From IMG/VR virus record IMGVR_UViG_3300027704_000017, positions 1 through 64,000 of that record: a stretch of 64,000 bases of DNA; one strand, given 5' to 3'. Source of the stretch: a virus. Position numbers and translations under genes: made by a program. Below are positions 28,436 to 37,817 of the stretch, in pieces. The notes beneath the pieces are model-generated. The model saw nothing but the letters and a program-made list of their open reading frames with translations. It ran no database searches and was not told where the DNA came from. Every line of letters begins with the position of its first letter. The first letter of the stretch is position 1.

Positions 28436-29230
28436 ATGTGGAATCCAATAAAAATATTTAAATTAACGAAAATACTGTGGAGAAGAGGGGAAGGATACGA
28501 GGGCGTAGACGAGTTAGATGCAGCAAGTGTAGCCGTTCAACTAAACGGGCAAATGGAGTTTCCTTCTAACCTTAAAGTAGTACTATTTCTTAGACGTTCA
28601 GATAAAGGGCGAGATATTCTTTGGGGGCGTAAGAACTACTCTAAAGAATATCAGCAGGACACTATCATCCCCCATATTACAGATCAAAAAATTATGGAAG
28701 GGTATACACCTAATACTGTAGGGGGCCATTATCAAAACTTGATAAAGACGTGGTCTTTTAAAGAACTCTGGGATAAAAGGTTTGAGTTAAAAACTGATCA
28801 CTGGAGGCACGAGGTCCGATCTAACGTCTCTAGACACGTATTTTTATGTCATGACTTTCAGCATGTTCTGTTCAGGTATGATACGTCTCAGATGGGTGAA
28901 GCGTGTATCCAAGCCGTAACGGCTACGATGATAAAACACTCTGGACCTAAGTACGCCTCCTACGTTATAGCTCTTAGACTATGTCACCAGTATAAAAGCT
29001 GGCAGCCAATGAGAATATTAAAAGAAGCATATACACTAGCAAAGGTTGTTGATCCCGCTTTCTGGCTGCTCAACCCGCTAGAGATTATTGGCATGGATAT
29101 TCAGGAGGCTAGAGATAAGTATAATATAGGCACTCCGGATGAGTACATAAAGTTTTCTAATAAGCATAAGGAAAACTTTAGGTTTGACCAAATACATCCA
29201 GAGTACGAGGATAAAAGAGTATGTTTATAA
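28436..29230 (+). CDS. COQ4-family protein (ubiquinone-biosynthesis type)
   Basis: This encodes 264 residues. It carries the COQ4 metal motif HDxxH-x11-E: His139-Asp140, His143 and Glu155 in CHDFQHVLFRYDTSQMGE. Upstream is a COQ4-like TPNTVGGHYQ segment. The C-terminus (NPLEIIGMDIQEARDKYNI) matches the usual end of the family. COQ4 proteins act in coenzyme Q synthesis, where they are linked to removal of the ring C1 carboxyl and to organising the complex. In a phage it would be an auxiliary metabolic gene acting on host respiration, or a repurposed metal-binding protein. It lies at the end of the virion operon, which is an odd place for a metabolic enzyme. Confidence 0.72.
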   Translation: MWNPIKIFKLTKILWRRGEGYEGVDELDAASVAVQLNGQMEFPSNLKVVLFLRRSDKGRDILWGRKNYSKEYQQDTIIPHITDQKIMEGYTPNTVGGHYQNLIKTWSFKELWDKRFELKTDHWRHEVRSNVSRHVFLCHDFQHVLFRYDTSQMGEACIQAVTATMIKHSGPKYASYVIALRLCHQYKSWQPMRILKEAYTLAKVVDPAFWLLNPLEIIGMDIQEARDKYNIGTPDEYIKFSNKHKENFRFDQIHPEYEDKRVCL

Positions 29231-29430
29231 AAGATAAGAAGTGGGACTGGCCAATACTTAAAGTGTTAAAAGGAGAGCGCAAACTTAGTATTAAATTCAT
29301 AAGAGACCTTTTAATTTTTGTCTTTCTCTTTAAGATTATTATCATAAATGGATCAATAGTAATTTCGAATACTTTATTTGGAACAGACTTTGCTTACGGC
29401 CCAATACTAAGAGCTTTCGGCCTCTTATAA
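29221..29430 (+). CDS. Small membrane protein
   Basis: This encodes 69 residues, overlapping the COQ4-like gene by 10 bases. A basic N-terminal third is followed by one hydrophobic span (LLIFVFLFKIIIINGSIVI). It could be a membrane anchor for the neighbour or a holin-like protein, but a clear holin is encoded elsewhere. A terminator follows directly. Confidence 0.6.
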   Translation: MFIKDKKWDWPILKVLKGERKLSIKFIRDLLIFVFLFKIIIINGSIVISNTLFGTDFAYGPILRAFGLL

Positions 29431-29439
29431 CAACCTATA

Positions 29440-29464
29440 AAAAAGCCCCAATTAAGGGGCTTTT
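29440..29464. terminator. Bidirectional rho-independent terminator
   Basis: AAAAGCCCC and GGGGCTTTT form a perfect stem with an AATTAA loop, flanked by A and T runs. It works for both strands and separates the converging virion (plus) and replication (minus) blocks. Confidence 0.93.
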
Positions 29465-29466
29465 CG

Positions 29467-29697
29467 TTATGCTTCGTGTTTAAACTCTTCCATACCTTCT
29501 CGTAATAGACTAACATAACCCGATTGCATCATATTATATCTCTGCGTCTCCAGCTCTAACTCTTCTATTTTGGCTCTAGTATGTCCAATTTGTACTAATG
29601 AGTGCCTTACCTGCTCTGGTAAGTCTTCAAAGTAGTACACTTCATCATCAATAGTTACTTCTTCTTTCTTATACTCTGCTGCTTTTATATCTGTCAT
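29467..29697 (-). CDS. Small acidic conserved-type phage protein
   Basis: This encodes 76 residues and is the last gene of the minus-strand nucleotide operon. It has the layout of small phage proteins with a short beta segment (VTIDDEVYYFEDLP) followed by a helical coiled-coil region ending KIEELELETQRY. I recall similar small proteins beside phage ribonucleotide reductase genes but cannot name a function. Confidence 0.7.
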   Translation of the reverse strand: MTDIKAAEYKKEEVTIDDEVYYFEDLPEQVRHSLVQIGHTRAKIEELELETQRYNMMQSGYVSLLREGMEEFKHEA

Positions 29698-29706
29698 TTT
29701 AATTCC

Positions 29707-30669
29707 TTATTTAAAAATATCTTGCCAATTGCCAGTGGTGCTCGCTTTAGAGTACTCAGTAGCGCGGTTTTCAAAGAAGTTGGCGTGCTCAACTCCATTA
29801 AGCATATAGTCTAGCCAGTCCAAAGGATTCTTCTCACTTCCAAAAATCTTCTTCAAGCCTAGTCCTAGTAGTCTTCGATCTGCAATATACCGAATGTATA
29901 ATTTTACGTCTTCAGGCGTTAGATCGGGTACATCTGCGCCTTCAAAACATAGGTCAATAAAGGCATCTTCAAGTTCTACAGAACGTTCTGCTGCACAATA
30001 GATTTCATACTTCAAATCATCGTTCCATAGCTCTGGATTTTCTTGAATAAAGACACGGAATAACTGAGACATACCTTCAACGTGCAAACTCTCATCTCGT
30101 ACAGACCAAGTAACGATCTGACCCATACCCTTCATAAGATTATGACGAGGGAAGTTCAATAGAATTGCAAAGCTACTAAACAACTGCACACCTTCTGTGA
30201 AGCCGGAGTAGATAGCCATAGTCTTAGCAATATCCATCTTAGTATCCATCCCGAAATTACTAAGGTGTTCATGCTTATCCATCATGGCTTTATGCTTCAT
30301 GAACTCCTGGTACTCATCATCTCCGTACCCAAGAGTCTCTAGTAGTAGTGAGTATGCCTCCTGGTGTACCGCTTCCATCGCAGCAAAAGCTACTAGCATC
30401 ATTCTCACTTCAGGCTGTTGAAAGGTAGGTAAGTAATGCTTAGCGTAGCCACAGCATACGTCAACGTCAGCTTGTGTAAAGAAGCGAAAGATGTTGGACA
30501 ACAATAACTTGTTGCCCTCACTTAGGTTTTCACGAAAATCTTTCAAGTCATCCGCAAGGTTTACTTCGTCTGGCAACCAGTGCATATGTTGCTGAGATTT
30601 GTAGTGTTCAAATGCCCACGGGTAATTAAACGGCTTATAAAATTCTCTTTCTTCTAGTAAATTACTCAT
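29707..30669 (-). CDS. nrdB: Ribonucleotide reductase small subunit (R2)
   Basis: This encodes 320 residues from the ATG at 30669, which overlaps the redoxin stop (ATGA) and has GGAGAG upstream; an in-frame GTG at 30678 is less likely. R2 features are present: FTQAD (first metal Asp, about residue 68), E99-x2-H102 with the radical Tyr106 in MEAVHQEAY, and the later metal-ligand helices around SVRDESLHVEG. It generates the tyrosyl radical used by NrdA to make dNTPs for phage DNA. It is the partner of the redoxin and NrdA genes directly upstream. Confidence 0.95.
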   Translation of the reverse strand: MSNLLEEREFYKPFNYPWAFEHYKSQQHMHWLPDEVNLADDLKDFRENLSEGNKLLLSNIFRFFTQADVDVCCGYAKHYLPTFQQPEVRMMLVAFAAMEAVHQEAYSLLLETLGYGDDEYQEFMKHKAMMDKHEHLSNFGMDTKMDIAKTMAIYSGFTEGVQLFSSFAILLNFPRHNLMKGMGQIVTWSVRDESLHVEGMSQLFRVFIQENPELWNDDLKYEIYCAAERSVELEDAFIDLCFEGADVPDLTPEDVKLYIRYIADRRLLGLGLKKIFGSEKNPLDWLDYMLNGVEHANFFENRATEYSKASTTGNWQDIFK

Positions 30670-30908
30670 GCTAACCACTCTCCTATTTTCACAGCGGACT
30701 GTAGACCTACTACTCTGCGAACTTCTTTTCCTTTATCATCTACAAGTACCATTGTAGGTACTCCTCTTATTCCATAATCTCCTGCTTTCTGAGGCTTTTG
30801 ATCTATGTCGATCTCTTCTAACTCATAAGGCAGTTCCATTGTATCAAGTGTTTTTCCTAACATCTTACATGGCTGGCACCAACTTGCGCCAAACTTTATT
30901 ATCTTCAT
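30666..30908 (-). CDS. Thioredoxin/glutaredoxin-like protein
   Basis: This encodes 80 residues from ATG 30908 (GAGGG upstream), one base after the NrdA stop. The active site is WCQPC (residues ~10-14), with the cis-Pro motif GVPTMV. It is shorter than thioredoxin (about 108) and closer in size to NrdH/glutaredoxin proteins. Its position between nrdA and nrdB indicates it reduces the C-terminal Cys pair of NrdA. Confidence 0.9.
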   Translation of the reverse strand: MKIIKFGASWCQPCKMLGKTLDTMELPYELEEIDIDQKPQKAGDYGIRGVPTMVLVDDKGKEVRRVVGLQSAVKIGEWLA

Positions 30909-30909
30909 T

Positions 30910-32679
30910 CTAACCCTCACACGCTAAACAAGCGTTCTCGTCGATACTATCGAACATATATGCTCTTAATGCCTCATCTGATACAGTTTCGGCCCGCTTC
31001 ATTGCTTCACTTCTCAAGTAGTACAGAGTTTTTACACCCTGCTTCCAGGCCATCATGTGGATAGCGTGTAACTCTTGCTTAGCTACATCAGCAGGGAAGA
31101 ATATATTCAGAGACTGACTCTGGCAAATGTGCTTCTGTCTATCTCCTGCTAACTCAATAATCCACCTCTGATCTATTTCAACTGCTGTTTTAAATACCTC
31201 TTTAGTGTAATCATCCAAGAAGTCAAGATGCTGACAGCTACCTCCATTAGTGATAATACTCTTCCAAACTTCGTCCGTATTTTGATCAATCTCATCGAGA
31301 GCGTGTTCCAGATACTCATTTTTAAGAAGGCTTGAACCACTTTTTGTCTTTTGAGTGAACGCATTAGCTCGGTAAGGCTCAATACTAGGGCTTGTATTCC
31401 CACAAATAATACTACTAGAAGCATTAGGGGCAACAGCAAGAAGGTGAGCGTTCCGAACACCTGAACCAACACCATCAGGGCACTCCCCTCGCTCGACTGC
31501 GAGTTCCTTTGTTGCACGTACTGCCTCCGCTTTAATTCGTGTAAACATTCTATTGTTTGCACCCTTTGCCAACACACTCTCAAATGGAATATTATGGCGT
31601 TGAAGATAAGCATGGAATCCCATAGCCCCTAAACCGATACTTCTTTCTCTTTCGGCACTCAACTTAGCTCTGTATAGCTCATCGGGGGCGTTTTCAATAA
31701 AGTAATCTAACACATTGTCTAACATTCTTACTAGGTCAGGAATAAATTGATCATTGTCTTTCCACTCATCGTACTCTTCTAGGTTTACACTAGATAGACA
31801 GCATACTGCTGTACGCTCTGAGGTAGTCGCAAGAGTAATTTCAGAACATAAGTTAGAGTGATGTACTTGTAAACCTAGGTCTTTCTGAAATTGGGGTAAA
31901 GCTGCCTGAACTGTGTCTTTAAACATGACATATGGCTCACCTGTTTCAACACGGTTCTGAACTAGCTTTACCCAAAGAGTCTTAGCTGATACAGTTTTTA
32001 TTACTTTCTTACTATTTGGATCAATTAGATCCCATGAGTCATCAAAACCCTCTTCTCTCGTAGCGCCTTCGATTAGCTCCATGAACTCATCAGGTATAAT
32101 AATAGCATGGTGGAGATTAGTAGATTTTCGGTTAACATCACCCCCAGTTGGCTTGCGAATATCCAAGAACTCTTCGACTTCTGGGTGAGATATATCCAAA
32201 TATGCTGCATAACTTCCTCTTCGTGTTACGCCTTGCGAGAATGCTAACATCTCCGCATCGACTACTTTTAAAAACGGAATTACTCCAGTACTCTCTGACC
32301 CCGCAGAGGTTTTACTACCTACTGATCTAACATCATTCCAACAACCGCCAATACCACCACCTACGCTAGAGAGAAACGCGTTCTCCGTATAGTGACCTGT
32401 AATACCTTGACGACTATCTTCTGCATAGTTCAGAAAACAACTAATAGGCATACCGCGAGAGGTACCTCCATTAGTTAGGATAGGCGTAGAGAACATAAAC
32501 CATAGCTTACTAGCATAGTCATACAATCTCTGTGCGTGTGCTTCGTCATCCGCGAAAGTACGGGCTGCTCTTGCGAACGCATCCTGGGGAGATGTTTCCC
32601 CTTCTACTAGGTAACGATCTTCTAAAGTTTTAATACTAAACTCTGATAGATACCTATCTCTTTTATAATTAAGCTGCAT
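30910..32679 (-). CDS. nrdA: Ribonucleotide reductase large subunit (R1)
   Basis: This encodes 589 residues. Active-site features are visible: Cys81 in PISCF, N276-x-C278-x-E280 in NLCSEI (thiyl Cys and its Glu), Cys293 in VCCLSS, and a C-terminal CLACEG redox pair. It is much shorter than E. coli NrdA (761) and lacks the N-terminal ATP-cone, so it probably escapes dATP inhibition. It overlaps the upstream nuclease gene by 11 bases and belongs to the operon read from about 37.8 kb. Confidence 0.95.
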   Translation of the reverse strand: MQLNYKRDRYLSEFSIKTLEDRYLVEGETSPQDAFARAARTFADDEAHAQRLYDYASKLWFMFSTPILTNGGTSRGMPISCFLNYAEDSRQGITGHYTENAFLSSVGGGIGGCWNDVRSVGSKTSAGSESTGVIPFLKVVDAEMLAFSQGVTRRGSYAAYLDISHPEVEEFLDIRKPTGGDVNRKSTNLHHAIIIPDEFMELIEGATREEGFDDSWDLIDPNSKKVIKTVSAKTLWVKLVQNRVETGEPYVMFKDTVQAALPQFQKDLGLQVHHSNLCSEITLATTSERTAVCCLSSVNLEEYDEWKDNDQFIPDLVRMLDNVLDYFIENAPDELYRAKLSAERERSIGLGAMGFHAYLQRHNIPFESVLAKGANNRMFTRIKAEAVRATKELAVERGECPDGVGSGVRNAHLLAVAPNASSSIICGNTSPSIEPYRANAFTQKTKSGSSLLKNEYLEHALDEIDQNTDEVWKSIITNGGSCQHLDFLDDYTKEVFKTAVEIDQRWIIELAGDRQKHICQSQSLNIFFPADVAKQELHAIHMMAWKQGVKTLYYLRSEAMKRAETVSDEALRAYMFDSIDENACLACEG

Positions 32680-33508
32680 TCATCATTCTCCGTTCTATCT
32701 CGAACAAATTGTCCGAACCGATTGCATCATCGCAATATGTTACCAAGTCCATTAGCTCGTAGTTCATAAGTAGCACTTCTGCATTCTCATTAAGCTCTTG
32801 GATATACTTATAATGTCCTGCTAGTGGTACACTGTCATAGATTGACATTGCATCCCCGTATTGTTCAATTAGCTGTGTCGCCCTCTTGGGGCCTATGCCA
32901 TTAATACCGGGGACGTTATCGCCCTTATCTCCAGTTAAGCATTTAAAGGATATATAATCCTCAGGGGCTACATCGTAGTGCTCTCCCCAATTACTTATTG
33001 TAACCTCTTTACGAGTTACATAAGAAAATCTATTTACACCGTCTTGAATAAGTAAGTCCCAATCTCGGTCACTTGATACCATCCAAATCTCATCTAAACC
33101 GTACTTAGTCTTTTGCTTAACGAGGTGGGCAGCAAGATCATCTGCCTCTACACCTTCGAATCTAAAGATTTTATACTCATCAGATAGCAACTCCAGTGTC
33201 TCTTCATACTCTTCAAAGAAGTCTTTAAATGCCTGCTTCTCTTCATCTGTTTGCGTAGCATACTTATCTTTTCGATTTTGCTTATACTCTGGTAATATAC
33301 CTTTTCGATATGTCGAAGAGCCCCAATCTGCTGTAATAATAATATTACTGCACTTGTAAGACTGTGCTAAGGATTTTACTGTCTGTACATAATCGTTTCT
33401 AAAATCGTTTCTACCTGCGTGCTTCCATCTAAATGCTAGATTTAACGCATCTACTATAAGTGTTCTACCGGCTACACCGGCCATACCTTCATTAAAACTA
33501 AAAGCCAC
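32669..33508 (-). CDS. 5'-3' exonuclease / flap endonuclease (T5 D15-like)
   Basis: This encodes 279 residues. FEN motifs: TLIVDALNLAFRW, the acidic EADDLAA and SSDRDWDLL metal-binding clusters, and the helix-hairpin-helix GDNVPGINGIGPKRA. It removes RNA primers and flaps during replication. This replaces the 5' nuclease domain missing from the phage DNA polymerase. Confidence 0.93.
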   Translation of the reverse strand: MAFSFNEGMAGVAGRTLIVDALNLAFRWKHAGRNDFRNDYVQTVKSLAQSYKCSNIIITADWGSSTYRKGILPEYKQNRKDKYATQTDEEKQAFKDFFEEYEETLELLSDEYKIFRFEGVEADDLAAHLVKQKTKYGLDEIWMVSSDRDWDLLIQDGVNRFSYVTRKEVTISNWGEHYDVAPEDYISFKCLTGDKGDNVPGINGIGPKRATQLIEQYGDAMSIYDSVPLAGHYKYIQELNENAEVLLMNYELMDLVTYCDDAIGSDNLFEIERRMMNAA

Positions 33509-33944
33509 CTATCCACTCCATCTCTTCTACCTGCAACCACTCTTCCGCTACTAGCACATAACAATTTAGAAACTTAATATACAGATAGTCTTCTGTATGT
33601 TCAGGCTTATTCTCTGTTACTACAAATACCTTTGATCGGTCATATTTAAAAAATAGCATAGGCTTTTGATCGCCTCCTGCTGCTTGTATTACTACTTTCT
33701 TCCACCACCGTATCAGATTGTTAGTCTTAGGCTGTGTAAAAAGCTTATCTGATAAGGGGGAATCCTTATAGTTCTTTACTTCGATGCAATAATGGTTTCT
33801 CTGATTAGGGACATATAAGTCCCCTTTCAGATATTCTAGTGCACCGGATGCTGGTACTCGTTCAAACTTTAGCCCTGTAGCATCCCGTAACATATCTCGA
33901 ACTAAGTATTCACCTCTAGCGCCTTTCGCCCTTGAGTCTACCAT
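33498..33944 (-). CDS. Hjc-like endonuclease (putative Holliday junction resolvase)
   Basis: This encodes 148 residues of the PD-(D/E)xK type with the Hjc layout: an N-terminal SRAKGARGEYLVRDML helix, ERVPASGA, GDLY with the metal Asp, then IEVKNYKD with the E-x-K pair. Hjc-like enzymes resolve branched DNA. It overlaps the FEN gene and follows the SbcC/D genes, which fits a recombination-dependent replication cluster. GAGGA precedes the ATG. Confidence 0.85.
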   Translation of the reverse strand: MVDSRAKGARGEYLVRDMLRDATGLKFERVPASGALEYLKGDLYVPNQRNHYCIEVKNYKDSPLSDKLFTQPKTNNLIRWWKKVVIQAAGGDQKPMLFFKYDRSKVFVVTENKPEHTEDYLYIKFLNCYVLVAEEWLQVEEMEWIGGF

Positions 33945-34062
33945 CCTCGTCCTCTTCTTCGTCTTCTTCTGTGTCTTGATTGACTACTTCTTCTTTAACT
34001 TCTTCCATATCATTTCTGGCTTTTAAATGTCTCCACCACAGCCTACGTCTTCCTGCACTCAT
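33916..34062 (-). CDS. 48-residue protein, basic N-terminus and acidic C-terminus
   Basis: A short ORF coupled to the SbcC-like gene by TAATG, with TGGAG upstream; it overlaps the next start by 29 bases. The first 18 residues are basic with a WW pair, the next 24 are almost all Glu/Asp, and the last few are basic again. It may bind DNA or a protein partner; no family is recognised. Confidence 0.7.
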   Translation of the reverse strand: MSAGRRRLWWRHLKARNDMEEVKEEVVNQDTEEDEEEDEDGRLKGERR

Positions 34063-35858
34063 TAACGCTCCAATTTACTGATGTTGCCATCCTTAACTAC
34101 CTCGACTTTCTCTAGGAGAGGGTGAGACCAACCATGAGATACAATATATGTATTCAAGTCTTCTCGTAGCAACACTTCTACTAGCTTCTCTCTGCCTGCA
34201 TCGTCAAGTACGTTCGTAACTTCGTCTAGAAATAGTACATTGATTCGAGACTTGGATATACTGGTCATTAGCTTTCTGATTGCAATGAGAGTGGCTGTGT
34301 TCACTCTTGCAAGTTCTCCAGAAGATAACGCTAGAATATCTACTACATTTCCATTGTCTGTAATCTGTACATTAAGTTTATCATTTGACACTACGAACTC
34401 TAGTGTGAAACGACCATCTGAAAGGTCTGCGAGATATTCATTTGCAAGCTCTTCCAATTCTCCTACAAGATTCTCGATCTTGTATGCAAGCAGTCCATTA
34501 GTACTAAAAGACTTTTTAAGAACGTCCAAATTAGATTCTAGCTTAGTACACTCTGCAAGCTCTGCTTTTCCGCTTTCTAATTGAGCTTTAAACTCATCAG
34601 TTTGCTCTTGTATTACTTGGATTCGTGTATTTCTTTTTGTACGTCTTTCGTTCTCTGTTGTAGCGGTGTCCATCGCGCTCTTTGCTTCTGATAATCTTTT
34701 CTGAAGTTCTTCAGACTTCTCAGTAAGCGCATCTTGGTCAACAAGGCTCGAAGGCAGAGTTGCGTCCACAGATCGGAACAAGTCTTCCCAGTCTTTTTTA
34801 GCTTTTTGGTTAGCTCTAAATTCATCATTACGCGCCTTAATCCCAGTAATCTCGGGCTTGATCTTGAAAGCCTCTGCCATTGCATTGCTTTGCTTTGCCT
34901 TGGCATCTTCCAACATCTTTTCTTCTGCTGAAATATCAATAGATTGCTTACAAGTAGGGCACTCTGCTTTAATTGATTCTAATTTACGAAGAGTTCGCCC
35001 TGCACCCGCAGCGATTGCTTGCCAAGAGCCTAGCTGTTCTTGTAAGTGGTCATAAGACTCTAGTTCGGTCATCTTAAAGTCATTCAAAGCACCTATATCT
35101 ATACTATTGAGCATTGACTTATATTGATTATTTGTTGTAATTTTTTTATTTTTATCAGAGATATTTGCAATCTCTATCATTACAGAACGGAGAGCTTGTT
35201 CATCTTCAGATGTATCAAAATCTAAATCCAACATGGGTAGTATGTTGGTATCACTCAACTTATTATCATTTAACCACTTCTCAACTGTCGCAACTTTAGA
35301 ACTAATTGCTGTAGACCTAGTTGATACGTCTTTAGATGCTGCTTTAAATACTTCGAATAACTCAACGTACTTTTCAAGGTGCAGCAAATCAATAAGAAAC
35401 TTCTTACGGTTAGCGTCTGTAGCAGTTAAAAACTGCAAACTAGCATTAGTATTCTGATATACTAGCTGCGAGAAGGTTTTAAAGTCAATACCTACAATGT
35501 CTTGAATAGTCTTATAGGTATTTGTTGCGGTATGACTCGATATATCTGCGCCATCTTTCTCTAATTTTACTTTGATAGAGGACTTACGATTAATATCAAT
35601 AAGATACCTACTATCATCTTTAGTGAACTCTAGCTGTATACTATAGCCGTCATTCACATACCTGTTAGGTATGTCTGCCTTCTTGATGCCTTTTGAGTTC
35701 TTGTTGTACAATGCTTCTTCAATGATTAACGGTATGGAAGACTTGCCCATACCGTTAGTACCGAGGATCTGCGTTACGGTTGTATCATCGAGGCTCAATT
35801 CATTATCAGCACCATAGCTAAAACAGTTACTCCATCTCAACGTTCGCAGTGTAATCAT
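34062..35858 (-). CDS. SbcC/Rad50-like recombination ATPase (T4 gp46-like)
   Basis: This encodes 598 residues. Walker A GTNGMGKSS lies at residues 33-41. A coiled coil is split by a zinc hook CPTC around residue 300. The ABC signature LSSGELARV and Walker B VLFLDEVTN lie near the C-terminus. The short coiled coils are typical of phage versions. With the Mre11-like neighbour it processes DNA ends for recombination-dependent replication. It overlaps that gene by 32 bases. Confidence 0.94.
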   Translation of the reverse strand: MITLRTLRWSNCFSYGADNELSLDDTTVTQILGTNGMGKSSIPLIIEEALYNKNSKGIKKADIPNRYVNDGYSIQLEFTKDDSRYLIDINRKSSIKVKLEKDGADISSHTATNTYKTIQDIVGIDFKTFSQLVYQNTNASLQFLTATDANRKKFLIDLLHLEKYVELFEVFKAASKDVSTRSTAISSKVATVEKWLNDNKLSDTNILPMLDLDFDTSEDEQALRSVMIEIANISDKNKKITTNNQYKSMLNSIDIGALNDFKMTELESYDHLQEQLGSWQAIAAGAGRTLRKLESIKAECPTCKQSIDISAEEKMLEDAKAKQSNAMAEAFKIKPEITGIKARNDEFRANQKAKKDWEDLFRSVDATLPSSLVDQDALTEKSEELQKRLSEAKSAMDTATTENERRTKRNTRIQVIQEQTDEFKAQLESGKAELAECTKLESNLDVLKKSFSTNGLLAYKIENLVGELEELANEYLADLSDGRFTLEFVVSNDKLNVQITDNGNVVDILALSSGELARVNTATLIAIRKLMTSISKSRINVLFLDEVTNVLDDAGREKLVEVLLREDLNTYIVSHGWSHPLLEKVEVVKDGNISKLER

Positions 35859-36786
35859 TATAAGTGCCTATTATGTCTGGGATCTTTTCGGGTTTAATTT
35901 CAAGAATGTAAGTTAGATACTCTACTAGCTCGTCTGGTATAGACATTTCTTTATCTATAATCAATGTCGCTTCTGACTTTCTAACTACTACTTTCTTATC
36001 TAACAGTTCTGAGTTTTTTACTGAAGCAAGGTCTTGTATGTCTCCCTCTACTTCATAGATTGTGTGATCGAAATCAGTAGCAATCATATCTGCTTCATTA
36101 GTAACAGTCTTTCGGATAAGCTGGGGAAGTATAAACTCTTCCCACATCCAGCTCCAGTCTCCTTCGTTAATAAGTAGATACCCTGTCTTTACTTTATTTC
36201 TATGAAAAGAAGTAGTCATTGGACTACCTGGGTATACTATATTACGTTGGGTATTACTATGAGCGTGTAAGTCGCCTGCAAATACAACAGGAAAGTCGGA
36301 TAGCAGGTCAAGGTCTATCTCTGGTTTAACGTGGGGCGGTATCTCGCCACGCACATGGGTGAATAAGGGCATTCTCTTATCAAAATGATCTATACTACCT
36401 TTTCTATGAAGATCAGCGTAAGGCAATATGCCATAGCCTAAGTCTTCATCTATATATGATATATCTACTATGTTTATCAAAGGGTTGATATCGCGAGACA
36501 CTTGCTTTAACTGCGTAAAGAATGTCTTATGCTTTTTAGTAGCTTCATGGTTGCCATCATAAATAATAGTTGGAATCTTTACTCCACGAATAAACGTGAA
36601 GTAAAGTTCTAACTCTTCCATATTCGGAAGACGATCAAAGAGATCGCCTCCGATAATATGCATATTACACTGGCTCTCTAACTCATATATCTGCTTAAAG
36701 AACATTTGATAACGGTTTAGTGCCCACTTAACTGGGACATTCTTCTGTCCCAGCTTTATGTGCCAGTCTGCCGTATATAATATCAC
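35827..36786 (-). CDS. SbcD/Mre11-like nuclease (T4 gp47-like)
   Basis: This encodes 319 residues. Calcineurin-like phosphoesterase motifs appear in order: TADWHIK, GGDLFD, DGNHE, then AGDLHAHSN. It forms the nuclease half of the complex with the SbcC-like ATPase. The start overlaps the ssDNA-binding gene's stop (ATGA). Confidence 0.94.
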   Translation of the reverse strand: MILYTADWHIKLGQKNVPVKWALNRYQMFFKQIYELESQCNMHIIGGDLFDRLPNMEELELYFTFIRGVKIPTIIYDGNHEATKKHKTFFTQLKQVSRDINPLINIVDISYIDEDLGYGILPYADLHRKGSIDHFDKRMPLFTHVRGEIPPHVKPEIDLDLLSDFPVVFAGDLHAHSNTQRNIVYPGSPMTTSFHRNKVKTGYLLINEGDWSWMWEEFILPQLIRKTVTNEADMIATDFDHTIYEVEGDIQDLASVKNSELLDKKVVVRKSEATLIIDKEMSIPDELVEYLTYILEIKPEKIPDIIGTYNDYTANVEME

Positions 36787-37415
36787 CCTACGTTAAACTC
36801 AGCTTCTAACATTTCGTCATCGTTATCCTTGCCCGCGTTACGAACACGATCCAACAACTCTTTCTGTGCATCAGCAGTAGGACGTGTCATAACTTCATCC
36901 ATAGACTTTAGGTCTGTAATGAGGCCTAGTTCGTCTTCGGTGAGAGCACGAGGCTTGCACTTCAATGCTTGGAGTTGGTACTCTACATTGTAAGGCAGTG
37001 GGCCGGTCTTTACTCGCTTGAAACAAATGTCCCAGCCAGTTGCAGGGTCAGTAGGATCTCCAAGGTCTTCTGCGGCAGTAATAATTTGCTCCCACAGCTT
37101 CTTCTTTAGATTTGCTACTTTAACCTTACCGTCAGTAGGGTCAATAACTTGACAAGCATAGCTCCAGCCACACTTTAGGTCTGGGTAGTACTCGCGAACC
37201 CAGTCTTGTTCTTTATTGGTAAATCGCTCAGAATTTCTATCGAAAGATAGGCATTCTAAAGGAATGTTTTTACCGTTCTCTCCTTCAATCCAATAGACAT
37301 AACGTGCAAGAATGTCGCCAACTACGCGCATCTTGTTGTCTCCGTCTTTGTAAGTGAAAGTACTGATTGATGATTTCTGGGCTCCGCCCGTTTGCTTATT
37401 AAATGATAATGCCAT
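36783..37415 (-). CDS. Single-stranded DNA-binding protein (gp32-like)
   Basis: This encodes 210 residues. The core matches phage gp32-type proteins: MRVVGDILARYVYWIEGE, LECLSFDR, then WVREYYPDLKCGWSYACQV. The C-terminal tail is acidic (DNDDEMLEAEF), the usual partner-docking tail of SSBs. It is encoded with SbcC/D and the nuclease genes, as in T4-like recombination modules. Confidence 0.8.
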   Translation of the reverse strand: MALSFNKQTGGAQKSSISTFTYKDGDNKMRVVGDILARYVYWIEGENGKNIPLECLSFDRNSERFTNKEQDWVREYYPDLKCGWSYACQVIDPTDGKVKVANLKKKLWEQIITAAEDLGDPTDPATGWDICFKRVKTGPLPYNVEYQLQALKCKPRALTEDELGLITDLKSMDEVMTRPTADAQKELLDRVRNAGKDNDDEMLEAEFNVG

Positions 37416-37816
37416 TAGTGTATATTCTCCGGTGTGACTTCTTCGTACTTAAAGTGGATGTTTCCATCTAAGATTCCGAGTAGCCTATTTTCTGTTAAGG
37501 TATCTAGACATACAGGACTATGTAGTGTGTCTAGTGTGGTTTTTTGTGACACTATATACTCTGGCAAACTGCGTAGTGCAGCAAGCGCATAGTATACTGT
37601 AATGTCACGAGTTGAGTACTTATAAGAGTTGTATAGAAGGACGTCTGGATGCAACAGAAAGCTGCCTCCGAAGAAGTCCATCTCAGAATATTTATAGATA
37701 GGGTCGTACTTATTCTTAGGAACACGCTTAGTTATAAGCATCTCCATAATCATAGCACAACGGGAAATGTTTCCCTCTGCCGTATCGTAAACCTTCTGCC
37801 AGTCAAATAAGAACAT
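37415..37816 (-). CDS. Conserved-type hypothetical protein at the operon head
   Basis: This encodes 133 residues if ATG 37816 is used. The protein starts FLFDWQKVYD and is Leu/Tyr-rich and helical. The ATG lies only one base after the -10 box of the promoter at 37818-37846, so a transcript from that promoter would start inside the ORF. Either translation uses upstream read-through mRNA or it starts at a later Met (about residue 22-26). No function is recognised; I recall similar proteins beside phage replication genes. Confidence 0.7.
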   Translation of the reverse strand: MFLFDWQKVYDTAEGNISRCAMIMEMLITKRVPKNKYDPIYKYSEMDFFGGSFLLHPDVLLYNSYKYSTRDITVYYALAALRSLPEYIVSQKTTLDTLHSPVCLDTLTENRLLGILDGNIHFKYEEVTPENIH

Positions 37817-37817
37817 T

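Noticed and set aside
31173-31613. 146-codon minus-strand ORF within nrdA
   Set aside because: It lies entirely inside the clearly real nrdA in another frame, with no start signal.
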